Source: Euryarchaeota archaeon UBA558
Lineage (GTDB): Archaea; Thermoplasmatota; Poseidoniia; Poseidoniales; Thalassarchaeaceae
Direction: 5' to 3'
Length of the DNA stretch: 16,771 nucleotides
Assembly (NCBI GenBank): GCA_002507175.1
Contig: DAZE01000001.1
Location: 1 to 16,771 of the forward strand
The notes beneath the pieces were generated by a model, which had not been told where the DNA came from, did no database searches, and saw nothing but the letters and a program-made list of their open reading frames with translations. The stretch's first letter is position 1. The number at the start of each line of letters is the position of its first letter. This document shows, one piece after another, positions 1-8,479 of the stretch. The position numbers were made by a program, and so were the translations under genes.

Positions 1-924
1 CAATCTTTCATGATGGAGCTTTGGAGGCATATCGGTGCTGACTTGGATGTTCCAGCCGGAGACATAGGAGTTGGAGCCAGGGAGATAGGGTACATGTTCG
101 GGATGTACCGAAAACTCGCAAATGAATTCACAGGTGTCCTAACAGGCAAAGGAATGTCGTACGGGGGATCCTTGATTCGACCTGAGGCAACGGGTTATGG
201 GACCGTTTACTTCGCCAGGGAAATGCTCTCAACCAAGAATAAATCATTCCAGGGGGCCAAAGTCGCGATCTCCGGCTCGGGGAATGTAGCCCAATTTGCC
301 GCAGAGAAAGTCTTGGATCTTGGGGGCAAGCCCGTGACATTGTCCGATAGCTCTGGGTTTATTTACGATTCAGAAGGCATCGACAGGCAAAAGTTAGCCT
401 ATGTCATGGATCTAAAGAACAATAGGCGAGGAAGGATCAAGGAATATGCCAAAGAGTACGGTTGCGAATACACTGAAACGGAACCAGAGCCGAATTTGAA
501 TGGCCTTTGGGGCGTGGAGGTCGACATAGCACTCCCGTGTGCAACTCAGAATGAAATGAATGGCGAAGAGGCCAAGATGCTCGTGGATAACGGCTGCGTC
601 GCTGTAGCAGAGGGAGCAAACATGCCATGCACGCCGGAGGCGATTGAGTGCTTCCACCAACATGGTTTGTTATTCGCACCAGGAAAGGCCTCCAACGCAG
701 GAGGGGTAGCCACCTCGGGCCTAGAAATGAGTCAAAACAGCCTGAGACTCAATTGGCCTAGAGAAGAAGTAGACAGAAGATTGGAAGAGATAATGGTGAA
801 CATCCACAGAAACTCATCAGAAACTGCCAAGAAGTATGGCATGGAAGGAAACTATGTCGCAGGAGCCAACATAGCGGGTTTCCTAAAGGTCGCTGAGTCT
901 ATGGAGGCCCAAGGCCTACTCTAA
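1..924 (+). CDS. gdhA: NADP-type glutamate dehydrogenase, 5'-truncated by window edge
   Basis: This enzyme interconverts glutamate and 2-oxoglutarate plus ammonium, with NAD(P)H as cofactor, in the cytoplasm. The reading frame is open from base 1 (Q-S-F-M), so the true start lies upstream and roughly the first third of a ~447-residue GdhA is missing, including the substrate-binding lysine. What remains is close to the bacterial/fungal hexameric class. It has DVPAGDIGVG, with the catalytic Asp of DVP near window residue 16, then FTGVLTGKG, GGSLIRPEATGYG, the nucleotide-binding SGSGNVAQ loop (about residues 91-98), the cofactor-side SDSSG, DIALPCATQNE, AEGANMP, FAPGKASNAGGVATSGLEM and a GANIAGF end. 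The C-terminus is intact and ends with TAA. It is followed after 77 nt by purC on the same strand. This form resembles bacterial GdhA more than the shorter archaeal GDHs, which suggests an old transfer; that last point is inference. Confidence 0.96.
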   Translation, partial: QSFMMELWRHIGADLDVPAGDIGVGAREIGYMFGMYRKLANEFTGVLTGKGMSYGGSLIRPEATGYGTVYFAREMLSTKNKSFQGAKVAISGSGNVAQFAAEKVLDLGGKPVTLSDSSGFIYDSEGIDRQKLAYVMDLKNNRRGRIKEYAKEYGCEYTETEPEPNLNGLWGVEVDIALPCATQNEMNGEEAKMLVDNGCVAVAEGANMPCTPEAIECFHQHGLLFAPGKASNAGGVATSGLEMSQNSLRLNWPREEVDRRLEEIMVNIHRNSSETAKKYGMEGNYVAGANIAGFLKVAESMEAQGLL

Positions 925-930
925 ATTGAA

Positions 931-938
931 ATTACTTA
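931..938 (+). promoter_or_regulatory. Possible TATA box for purC
   Basis: An AT-rich stretch (attactta) lies in the 77-nt gdhA-purC gap. A start site 25 nt downstream would give a ~40-nt leader that contains the GGAG ribosome-binding site before purC. The match is weak and purC could also be read through from gdhA. Confidence 0.28.
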
Positions 939-952
939 CAATCATCTCCACA

Positions 953-968
953 TTGTTTGTACAAGCAA
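953..968. repeat. Near-perfect 16-bp palindrome in purC leader (operator candidate)
   Basis: The half-sites are ttgtttgt and acaagcaa; seven of eight positions are symmetric, with no spacer. It sits about where transcription of purC would start if the upstream AT-rich box is its TATA. A palindrome without a loop suits a dimeric DNA-binding repressor better than an RNA hairpin. No regulator is identified. Confidence 0.35.
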
Positions 969-1001
969 CATTCATTCGCCTTCGACAACCGGAGACGCAT
1001 C

Positions 1002-1913
1002 ATGTCCGAGATGATATATCATGGAAAGGTAAAGCAACTATGGTCGACAGATGATCCAGATGTGATTGAATTTAGATATACAGACCAGATTTCTGTTTTC
1101 GATCAAATTATACCCAGCCTCATTCCAAGAAAGGGAGAATCCCTAAACAGGACGTCTTGCTACTGGTTTGATCTGGTAAAGAGACGAGGGATTTGCGATA
1201 CCCATGTACTGAACATGAGTGCTCCGGACAAACTTGTTGCGAGGAGATTCGACGTGATCCGTGAACCAGGGGCGATATCCCAGGAAAGAGAGAATGTCTT
1301 CGTGCCACTTGAGGTGATATGCAGGCATTACCTCGCAGGCACTGCGTGGAGGAGATTCAAGAGGGGGGAGTTGACTCCGAAGCAACTTGGTTTCGATGAG
1401 GAAAATCAGGTATATGAGGGAGTTAAACTCCCAGTGCCGTTTCTCGAAGTCTCAACTAAGTTCGAGGCATTCGACCGGAATCTGGATCGAGGCGAGGCTT
1501 TGGAAATCTCTAATCTGAGGCCGGAGGAGTTGGATGAGATTCTTGCCATAGTCCTGGAAATCGATGAATTGATCCAAGAAGAGGTTGGTAGCAGAGGACT
1601 GATTCACGTGGATGGTAAGAAGGAATTTGCCCTAGGCCCGGATAGGACGCCTGTATTGGTAGACTCTTTTGGAACTCTTGATGAGGATAGATGGTGGGAT
1701 TCCGATGCTCTCGAGGAGGGGAAGATCGTCCAGTTGTCCAAGGAATTCGTGCGGCAACACTACTTGGAGACTGGCCATCATGATGAGTTGAAAGCCGCCC
1801 GAGATGCAGGTACCGAGGAGCCCTCCATCCCTCCTCTTCCGGACCACATAATAGCAGAAACCGCCGATCTGTATGCCAACATGTACGAGAGACTTACAGG
1901 CCAGGAATTTTAG
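1002..1913 (+). CDS. purC: Phosphoribosylaminoimidazole-succinocarboxamide (SAICAR) synthase
   Basis: PurC joins aspartate to CAIR using ATP to make SAICAR in de novo purine synthesis (EC 6.3.2.6). The protein is 303 residues, longer than the ~240-residue bacterial enzyme and close to the longer yeast-type form. Visible family blocks are HGKVKQLW at the N-terminus (nucleotide-binding hairpin), TDQISVFDQIIP, KGESLNRTSCYWF, the signature EVICRHYLAGTAWRRF (about residues 104-119), PFLEVSTKFEAFDRN, and the C-terminal GKKEFALG and DSFGTLDEDRWWD segments. I chose the ATG at 1002 because GGAG lies 7 nt before it and the family motif starts directly after it; an in-frame ATG at 957 would add 15 unrelated residues. 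The stop codon overlaps the stop of the opposing gene by 4 nt. Confidence 0.95.
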   Translation: MSEMIYHGKVKQLWSTDDPDVIEFRYTDQISVFDQIIPSLIPRKGESLNRTSCYWFDLVKRRGICDTHVLNMSAPDKLVARRFDVIREPGAISQERENVFVPLEVICRHYLAGTAWRRFKRGELTPKQLGFDEENQVYEGVKLPVPFLEVSTKFEAFDRNLDRGEALEISNLRPEELDEILAIVLEIDELIQEEVGSRGLIHVDGKKEFALGPDRTPVLVDSFGTLDEDRWWDSDALEEGKIVQLSKEFVRQHYLETGHHDELKAARDAGTEEPSIPPLPDHIIAETADLYANMYERLTGQEF

Positions 1914-2536
1914 CTGTGACGCCTCATTAACAAACCGACCCGGTACTTTTCGGCCCCCCGCAACAGATTGTCCAGATGCCGAAAACCGTCTTGAACGCCT
2001 CCATCGAATGCCTCGTCGGCTTTCACACTCCACCGGCCCCTGTTTATTTCTCTTCTGAGCTCCTTGACCTCAGCATGTGTGATCCAGCCCATCATCTCCA
2101 GCCCAAATGCTCCTTTGTCAAAGCCAGATTCACCTAAGAATTCAGGAACGAATCCCAGTGTTAGCTTCGCAAGAAGTTCTTCGATTACCTGGTCCGGAGA
2201 ATCGGTGTATTCGATCAGGTAGGCGATTGCGTTTCCATCCTTGGTGGGCCATCTCCCCAATTTTTCCTTCGACCCCTTTCCACCGTCTAGGGGCTTGCTT
2301 GAGTCCCTGAACAGGTCCCAATCCATACAAGCCAGGAACAACATGGTGGCGACGTCGATTGTCGCTGGTTCCCCCTCTTGCAATTCGTCGATTTCAACAA
2401 CTCCGTTTGAGAGCTTCTTGATCTCCGTATGATCCCCTGCTTTTGAGGCAAGGACCGCCTCCACAACTTCAATTGGGTCGTTACCTATAGCATCGAATGT
2501 GTAATATTCGGATGGGGGAATGTAGTTGTTCATCAT
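1910..2536 (-). CDS. Unknown cytosolic protein downstream of giant surface protein
   Basis: I do not recognise a family. The ~208-residue protein is acidic, has no signal peptide or membrane segment, and is rich in helix-forming residues. It has an aromatic/acidic core (TMLFLACMDWDLFRD, near residues 65-79), a GRWPTKDGNAIAYLIEYT segment and a basic, helical C-terminus (HAEVKELRREINRGRW, then GLLMRRHS). It starts directly after the stop of the 5.7-kb surface-protein gene (tgagtgatgatg), so the two are almost certainly co-transcribed and perhaps translationally coupled. GTG at 2539, ATG at 2536 and ATG at 2533 are all possible starts, and none has a strong ribosome-binding site. The 3' end overlaps purC by 4 nt. 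A role supporting the surface protein is inference from position only. Confidence 0.8.
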   Translation of the reverse strand: MMNNYIPPSEYYTFDAIGNDPIEVVEAVLASKAGDHTEIKKLSNGVVEIDELQEGEPATIDVATMLFLACMDWDLFRDSSKPLDGGKGSKEKLGRWPTKDGNAIAYLIEYTDSPDQVIEELLAKLTLGFVPEFLGESGFDKGAFGLEMMGWITHAEVKELRREINRGRWSVKADEAFDGGVQDGFRHLDNLLRGAEKYRVGLLMRRHS

Positions 2537-2539
2537 CAC

Positions 2540-5500
2540 TCACGAGTTCCCCAGGCGCCTCAGCCTTCTCTCGAAGTCATCTAGATCATCGTCATCTTTG
2601 TTTTTTTCCGGCTTTATTTGGTGCAGAGGGGGAGGTGGCTGTTGCTCTTCCTGAACTGGCGGCTGTCCTTCGACAACAGCTGCTACTTTTGGCTGGGGCC
2701 TATTTTTATCCACTGCCTTTTGACGTCTAACCTCCCTATCGCGGATGATTTTCCTCGCCATCTCCTCCAGGTCCTTTTGTTGCCCCCTCGATCGGGAATT
2801 CAGTATGAACATCCCGCCGATGATGATGACAATGACTCCTGAGATCGCTCCGGTTCGGAAATCCTCGCTCCTTGAGTCAGAATTCGCGGCTCCTGCTAGA
2901 ATTATTCTCTGGAGATTATCCGAGGCTTCAGAATCTTGATCCCAGGGGAACTCACATGCCAAAGAGATTGTCACCTCCACTCCATCATTCAAGGATTCGG
3001 GCCTTTCAATCAACGGTTCTGGTGCGAATGTTCCAGCCACGTCGATGGAATGGGCCCTGTCTTGGATGCCTGGTGCTTGAAGAAGGACCTTGCATTCCAA
3101 GCCGTCGTAAGATTGTAGCCCATCACGTGAGATCAACACGCGGATTCCCTGACTTTCGGTGTCGGGGGTATAGGATGGTGGGTCCAGTTCCAATCCAACG
3201 ATTCCTAAATTCCAATAATCTGAATGCCTGATTTGAATATCCTGGCTCTTCACCAACAGAAGCCGCCCGAACTCATCGTAAATTCTCACTGAGATTGTAT
3301 TTGCACCAGGTGTTGGAGCCCAAGAATCATATGACATGTTCAGATAGCCGGATAATCCACTTTGCAGGCTGATATTGTTGCTGTCAACCAATCTGCCTTT
3401 CTCGTCAACCAACATTCCATAGATATCGGGGCTGTCATCTCCCTCACCGATCAGGCATACCGATTCCATGCTACCATAGGTACCAAAAAGGGAACACACT
3501 GGTAGCCTACTCGTTGTATCAATTACTCTGACCATGTATGGTAGAGTGTCCGTCTCGTCGACGATAACCGAGCCCATTTCTACCATGTTGCCACTTTCGG
3601 GAAGAGTCCAGAATCCGAGCGGATCCCATTCCAATTGCGTATTCGTCGCGATGTCGATGACCTTTGAGGTTGGACCAGTGCCATGTATCCGAAGAACGCC
3701 GGACCCTCCTTTTGTAATCATTGAGACCGGCGGACTAGACCATGAGAAGTTGGATTTTGAGACACTGACCATCAATTCACTCTGATCTCCGACCTCGTTT
3801 ATTGCTGCAATCCTGACGATGAATGGTCCCCCGTCCCAATCAGAAGGGGGAACCAACGAGATTGGAATGCCTTGAGACTCTCCCGTTCCTACGGCCATGG
3901 AGGGGGGTCCCTCTGTTTGCCACGAATCAGGTAGGCCTATGATACTCAGATTGATTGAGGTTGCCGCATTTCCTGTGTTCTGTATCCATGCCAGCGGGAA
4001 TCCCCCATCATTCGTCACGTGCCACACATCATTGCCATCCAATCCGAACGACCTGCTGGCCTCTACCCTCGTTGGTATGGAAATCTCTGTGAGCCCCGCC
4101 CCGTCAAAATCTCGTATCCTCAATATTAAGTCAACTGTTAGGCTATGTACAGCGTTTTCTGGAGGCGTCACGTTCAACAAAACCCGTTTGATTTCTCCCG
4201 GAGCCATCTCTTCTAAATCGACTGGGGCTTCAACGATCCAACCTTTCTGGCCGACTATCTGCGTTGATATGTAAGGGGTTGATGCGGCATTGCCCAGTTG
4301 GATTAGATCAATTGCAAGCAATGAGCCAGATAGTGGAATCTCCAAGTCAGCACCACCGAATGAGGCACCCCATGCAGATCTTCTTGTAATCTCATATTCT
4401 AAGAAGGCAGAAGCCGTCAATGATCCGTCACCGGCATTTAGGTTGAATGTAAGGCGGATAACAGAGCCGTTGTTCAAATTTGGGGGGATTGAGAGTGTTG
4501 TGTTAATGGATGCGGTTCCCCCAGTTGACACAGTTCCTGTTTGTTCTGTTGATGAGATCAATCCGTCCACTATGCCCCCGTCGAGGGTTGTTATTACAGA
4601 GAGAGACGCATTATCTGGATAGTTGCCCTGGTTCCCTGCGAGGATTCGCAGATGGATCATGCCTCCGGGATCTGCCAGTTTGGATTTGTTGAATGCGTCC
4701 TGGCCATCCGAGGTGATTTCTTGTATGCTCCAAGATCTATCCTGCATTGCTGAGATGATATACGTCACGAAATCAGAGGTGCCCCCATCCAAAACTGAGG
4801 CCATAGTGATTGTGATCAGGATCGGTCGTTGGGCTTCAGTACCCTCTCGAAGGGTTATCGATACTGGCACAGTCTGCAGTTCACCAGGCGATAGGGAGGC
4901 GGACTCCAGTGCTAGAATCACATCGATATCCACAGCTCCTCCATCATCTTGGAACACTGCACTCCAAGAGAGCGAGTACTGATCCGGTCCGTTTCCGGGA
5001 TTCCTCATCTTGAGCACTGAATTGAATGGAACTCCCACCTCATTGGACATCGTATTTGAGTCCGCTGGATTGGCCATCTCCAGGCTTGCATCATGCTGTT
5101 GTAAGATTTCGATCGAAAACGAGATTAGCCCTTCTGAAGAATCATCAGAAAGGCCCCTGAACAAGAAGAATCCGGGTTGGACGTATTGGAGGGCAATATC
5201 ATGCTCTAGTTCCAATACTGCCTCGGTGACGGAACCTGAAAGGCCGATAATTTGGATTTCATCACCTGTGATCGATAGATTGCTGTCACTGCTTGACCAC
5301 GACCAGCCCGGGAGTGACATTCCGAGATCAGAGATAGACCAGTTCATGCTATCAGCCCCCTGTGGAATTGCGGCACGGATGGTGTAGTTTGCATGACCGG
5401 GCACCATTCTCCTGTGTGGAGGGTCGATGGTTATGCTCGCAGAGATAAACTTCAAGCTGATATCGTCGCAACTTAGCTCTTCACCTTGCCCGACGCACAG

Positions 5501-8221
5501 TTCTAGTGTGGTAGATACGTTTTCGCCATCCTGAGTGCCCGCAGGGACTTCCAGACTTGCAAATAATTCGATCTTTGAGAATGGCTGAAGGGACATACCA
5601 ATTATTTCATCCCCTGTCAATGAATCATAGAGTTTCAGATCATCCCCCCACTCAGTTGAACTCCATGTACGCAATACCTGGCTCTCAACGGCATTCCCAA
5701 GATTTTCGACCATGATCCACGCCATCGCCATTGATCCAGAGAACCCTGCCCCTTCGGATTCTGGTAGTCCTTCTGGTCCAAGGATGGACAATCCCCTGGT
5801 CCTGTTGGCCTCCACCGGCAGTATTCCGACTACAGTCACATCACGATCTGAATCCAGTGCTAGCGTTAGTGTCAAACGACCTTCCTCATCCCCGGTTGCT
5901 GTTTCTGGTGCTGAGATTATGATCAAGGGACTCCAGCTTTGCCCTACTCCTATCGTTATGGACTGTAAGCCACCAGGCGTTCCATCCTCCCAGCCCCATC
6001 CTTGAGGGAGCCCAGATCCATCGATGCTCAGCGTCCATGTACCCGACTCTCTTCCTGTGGAGATGATATTCGGACTAACTTCTGATTGGCCCCCTGGATC
6101 GACTCTAGTTGGAGTAGAGGGGATGGAAATTGTCGCATTGAACGGAGGCATAATTGAGAGCATGGTTTGGTAGTCGTCATTGTCCTCCCTTGCCTGAGTC
6201 AGGTTCTTCATTGGGTCCAGGACGAGTTTGAATTCGTGGTTTCCGAGGCCCCCTGACCAACTAGTCTGGAATGAAACGTCACTTCCCGTGCCCGAAGGAG
6301 CAACAGGATCCAGTGGTGGCGATCTAAACCTGTTGATCTCCGTGCCGTCTGCATAAAGCACGACATCAAATTCACCATCTGAGCCAATGTTGCCGCTGTT
6401 CTCGAGGAACGAAGTGATTAGGACGACTTCCCCCGGATCTGGTTCGGAGGGGTCGAAGACTATTGCACGACCATCTTGCAATGGCCTTACGTCCACTATG
6501 CCATTTGAGATACTGACCGTCCCCAACAATGCGTCATAGGACGCATCGCCATTGAGGTCTGCAAGCACGATCTCAGACCAAGTCCTGTGAGGCATTTCGA
6601 TCGGTTGCGTCCAGTTGGAGTCCGCACCAGTGGGTGAACCAGTATCACCATCAAATGCATGCAAACCTCGGCCATATCCAACGAGCAATTCTGGGGCACC
6701 TTGGCCATCAACATCCAAGATCGCTGGCGGTGCAACCGCCACCTCATCATTCAAGGTCCCATCAGAATTCACCAAGTCCAATGTTCTGGACCATTCCATG
6801 GTGGGGATTGTTTGGTTTACATTGTGACAGCCTGTGAAACCACTCCTCTCTTGGGTCAGGCCCTCGCTGGTCATCGTCCACGTAACCCAGCATAAGTAAT
6901 CTGAAACGCCATCACCGTCCGAGTCGACGGGAAGAGGGGGCGCGTCAGCATATCCATCAATCGCATTAACAGACCATAACTCTGTTTGACCATCTGTGAC
7001 CTCCAAGGCGCGGTATTCAGCGCCATCCGCATTTCCTGTGCCACCGAGGTCTGTCGGGATTGTAACAACAACCTCGAACGCGGCGTCTGAGTCCAAGTTT
7101 GCGACAACAGGTCCCGGCATGCGCACGTGGGGGACATTCGAGTCGCCATCCGTGTTACCCATAGATCGTGGTGACCATGCCTCATTGCCGTTCGCGCCGT
7201 CTAATTTCCAGAGCCATACTGCTCCTGTTGATGAATCAGTTGTAGTGATCAATACATACCCAGTACTTGGGTCGGTCTTTACGTATGCTGGATCCGAAGG
7301 GTGTGTGCCCTGATCAAGGCTAGCAACCCAGATAGGAGAGGTTGGAGAGGTTGTGCCCAAATCCATTGCCAAGACGTTGATCTCTTCGTTGGCCTGATTC
7401 CATACTGACATCACAATTTCGTCGACTTCGTCGTGGTCTATGTCTGCGAGCAGCAATTGAGTGGTCGGCCTGTGGCCAGATATCGAAATCGAGGGAGAGG
7501 GACTTGGCCGGGATATAGCCATATCCGGATCGGACCAACTCCACAATAACTCATCCAGATGGGTTCCACCCGGCGACCAGCCGGTTAATCCACAACTGAG
7601 TGTAGGGGAATATGCTCTGAGATTGAGGGATCCTGAAGCGTCATCGTATCCGACAATGACCTCAATTTTACCATCATTGTTCACGTCTGTCAATACAGGG
7701 CTGGTTTTGATCAACTCGGTTTCTCCTAAGTCTAATTCCCATGCTAGATCTGAATCGTCACCATCGATAATGCGCAGGTATGACCTATCGTTTGAGCCGG
7801 TTTGCACGATGAATGAGAAGAGGGAATCTGCCCCACACCGGTCTTCAGCACCACTCTCTACAACTATCTGGTTATGGAGACTGGCAACCGGAGTAGTCAA
7901 TGCATCGTTTCCTAGTGTGTAAGTTCCATAGCTCCAATCGACTACGGGGTTGTTGATTGTCCCAAGAGATGTCGCTAGTGCGGGCTGCCCATCTACCGAA
8001 CCGCCGTCTGGACCATGGTCGATGTTCACGGGGACTCGCTCGGAATTTTGCCCGAATTGCCCCCAAACAGGAGTTTGAGGGTACTTGAACCATGGGGGGG
8101 CCTCATTTCTCTCAACCATATCTTCAATTGGCATAGGCGATCCTTTTTCGGATCCCGATTCAACCAACGGAAGGCCATATGAAACTTGGAAGAGGATGAC
8201 CAGAACAATGGCTTTGATCAT
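2540..8221 (-). CDS. Giant secreted VCBS/FG-GAP and CARDB-type surface protein with C-terminal membrane anchor
   Basis: An 1893-residue type I membrane surface protein. It begins with a signal peptide (MIKAIVLVILFQVSYG). FG-GAP/VCBS-like blades with DxNxDG-type calcium loops follow near residues 176-191 (TDVNNDGKIEVIVG), 257-271, 372-386, 500-515 (LDVDGQGAPELLVG) and 553-567 (ADLNGDASYDALLG). A CARDB-like beta-sandwich lies near 588-690, then a long chain of Ig/NEW3-like modules marked by N-x-G-N turns (near 838, 1072, 1194, 1307 and 1413). One transmembrane helix (about 1793-1809) leads to a ~85-residue cytosolic tail, first basic, then proline-rich, ending DDDDLDDFERRLRRLG. This suggests an adhesive or scaffold protein; the ligand is unknown. 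The start at 8221 is chosen for the signal peptide and a GGAGGGTG motif 11 nt upstream; ATGs at 8245 and 8353 are also in frame, but the last one sits against a TATA-like box. Confidence 0.88.
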   Translation of the reverse strand: MIKAIVLVILFQVSYGLPLVESGSEKGSPMPIEDMVERNEAPPWFKYPQTPVWGQFGQNSERVPVNIDHGPDGGSVDGQPALATSLGTINNPVVDWSYGTYTLGNDALTTPVASLHNQIVVESGAEDRCGADSLFSFIVQTGSNDRSYLRIIDGDDSDLAWELDLGETELIKTSPVLTDVNNDGKIEVIVGYDDASGSLNLRAYSPTLSCGLTGWSPGGTHLDELLWSWSDPDMAISRPSPSPSISISGHRPTTQLLLADIDHDEVDEIVMSVWNQANEEINVLAMDLGTTSPTSPIWVASLDQGTHPSDPAYVKTDPSTGYVLITTTDSSTGAVWLWKLDGANGNEAWSPRSMGNTDGDSNVPHVRMPGPVVANLDSDAAFEVVVTIPTDLGGTGNADGAEYRALEVTDGQTELWSVNAIDGYADAPPLPVDSDGDGVSDYLCWVTWTMTSEGLTQERSGFTGCHNVNQTIPTMEWSRTLDLVNSDGTLNDEVAVAPPAILDVDGQGAPELLVGYGRGLHAFDGDTGSPTGADSNWTQPIEMPHRTWSEIVLADLNGDASYDALLGTVSISNGIVDVRPLQDGRAIVFDPSEPDPGEVVLITSFLENSGNIGSDGEFDVVLYADGTEINRFRSPPLDPVAPSGTGSDVSFQTSWSGGLGNHEFKLVLDPMKNLTQAREDNDDYQTMLSIMPPFNATISIPSTPTRVDPGGQSEVSPNIISTGRESGTWTLSIDGSGLPQGWGWEDGTPGGLQSITIGVGQSWSPLIIISAPETATGDEEGRLTLTLALDSDRDVTVVGILPVEANRTRGLSILGPEGLPESEGAGFSGSMAMAWIMVENLGNAVESQVLRTWSSTEWGDDLKLYDSLTGDEIIGMSLQPFSKIELFASLEVPAGTQDGENVSTTLELCVGQGEELSCDDISLKFISASITIDPPHRRMVPGHANYTIRAAIPQGADSMNWSISDLGMSLPGWSWSSSDSNLSITGDEIQIIGLSGSVTEAVLELEHDIALQYVQPGFFLFRGLSDDSSEGLISFSIEILQQHDASLEMANPADSNTMSNEVGVPFNSVLKMRNPGNGPDQYSLSWSAVFQDDGGAVDIDVILALESASLSPGELQTVPVSITLREGTEAQRPILITITMASVLDGGTSDFVTYIISAMQDRSWSIQEITSDGQDAFNKSKLADPGGMIHLRILAGNQGNYPDNASLSVITTLDGGIVDGLISSTEQTGTVSTGGTASINTTLSIPPNLNNGSVIRLTFNLNAGDGSLTASAFLEYEITRRSAWGASFGGADLEIPLSGSLLAIDLIQLGNAASTPYISTQIVGQKGWIVEAPVDLEEMAPGEIKRVLLNVTPPENAVHSLTVDLILRIRDFDGAGLTEISIPTRVEASRSFGLDGNDVWHVTNDGGFPLAWIQNTGNAATSINLSIIGLPDSWQTEGPPSMAVGTGESQGIPISLVPPSDWDGGPFIVRIAAINEVGDQSELMVSVSKSNFSWSSPPVSMITKGGSGVLRIHGTGPTSKVIDIATNTQLEWDPLGFWTLPESGNMVEMGSVIVDETDTLPYMVRVIDTTSRLPVCSLFGTYGSMESVCLIGEGDDSPDIYGMLVDEKGRLVDSNNISLQSGLSGYLNMSYDSWAPTPGANTISVRIYDEFGRLLLVKSQDIQIRHSDYWNLGIVGLELDPPSYTPDTESQGIRVLISRDGLQSYDGLECKVLLQAPGIQDRAHSIDVAGTFAPEPLIERPESLNDGVEVTISLACEFPWDQDSEASDNLQRIILAGAANSDSRSEDFRTGAISGVIVIIIGGMFILNSRSRGQQKDLEEMARKIIRDREVRRQKAVDKNRPQPKVAAVVEGQPPVQEEQQPPPPLHQIKPEKNKDDDDLDDFERRLRRLGNS

Positions 8222-8356
8222 TACTCGGTCGACACCCTCCTTCATAGCCATGCACTGAACAAGTTCGTAGCCATCTTCAAAGTTCGCACAATCAGTATGC
8301 GAATGGGCGGGATTGAGGCCATTCTTGGGAGTAGTCGAGACGGAAACGGCCATCGC

Positions 8357-8365
8357 GCTTATAGG
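8357..8365. promoter_or_regulatory. TATA-like element between giant surface gene and rpo7 operon
   Basis: The sequence gcttatagg reads as a TATA-like box on both strands (cttatag and ctataag) in the only sizeable intergenic gap (8222-8479). On the plus strand a start 25 nt downstream (~8388) would give rpo7 a ~92-nt leader. On the minus strand it would start transcripts near 8336, upstream of the preferred surface-protein start. Which side it serves is not shown. Confidence 0.35.
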
Positions 8366-8404
8366 GGGTCGCGGTTCCGCCGGACTATCGGGATCTCCTC
8401 CAGA

Positions 8405-8460
8405 GGCATGCCCTGTGAAGGACGGGAACCTTTCTGACGGCCTCTGCCGTGGAGCGTCCC
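8405..8460 (+). promoter_or_regulatory. Hairpin-rich leader of rpo7-spt4-rps24e-rps27ae operon
   Basis: Within the predicted leader there is an 8-bp palindrome ggcatgcc (8405-8412). A nested structure follows: an outer stem ggacg (8420-8424) with cgtcc (8455-8459), enclosing a perfect 5-bp hairpin acggc-ctct-gccgt (8437-8450). The structure ends ~20 nt before the rpo7 start. Ribosomal-protein operons often carry autoregulatory leader structures, but such a role here is inference. Confidence 0.35.
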
Positions 8461-8479
8461 GACAAAAGGACGTGGAGCA

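Noticed and set aside
3534..7922. Many plus-strand open frames of 60-150 codons opposite the giant surface-protein gene
   Set aside because: They are antisense shadows: no recognisable motifs, no ribosome-binding sites, and the minus-strand frame is continuous and shows clear domains.
8222..8353. N-terminal extension of the giant protein to the ATG at 8353
   Set aside because: The extra 44 residues precede a clear signal peptide, are not signal-like, and the ATG lies only a few bases from a TATA-like box, upstream of the expected transcription start.
8437..8450. acggc-ctct-gccgt hairpin as an intrinsic terminator
   Set aside because: No T-run follows and it lies just before the rpo7 start, so a leader structure is more likely.
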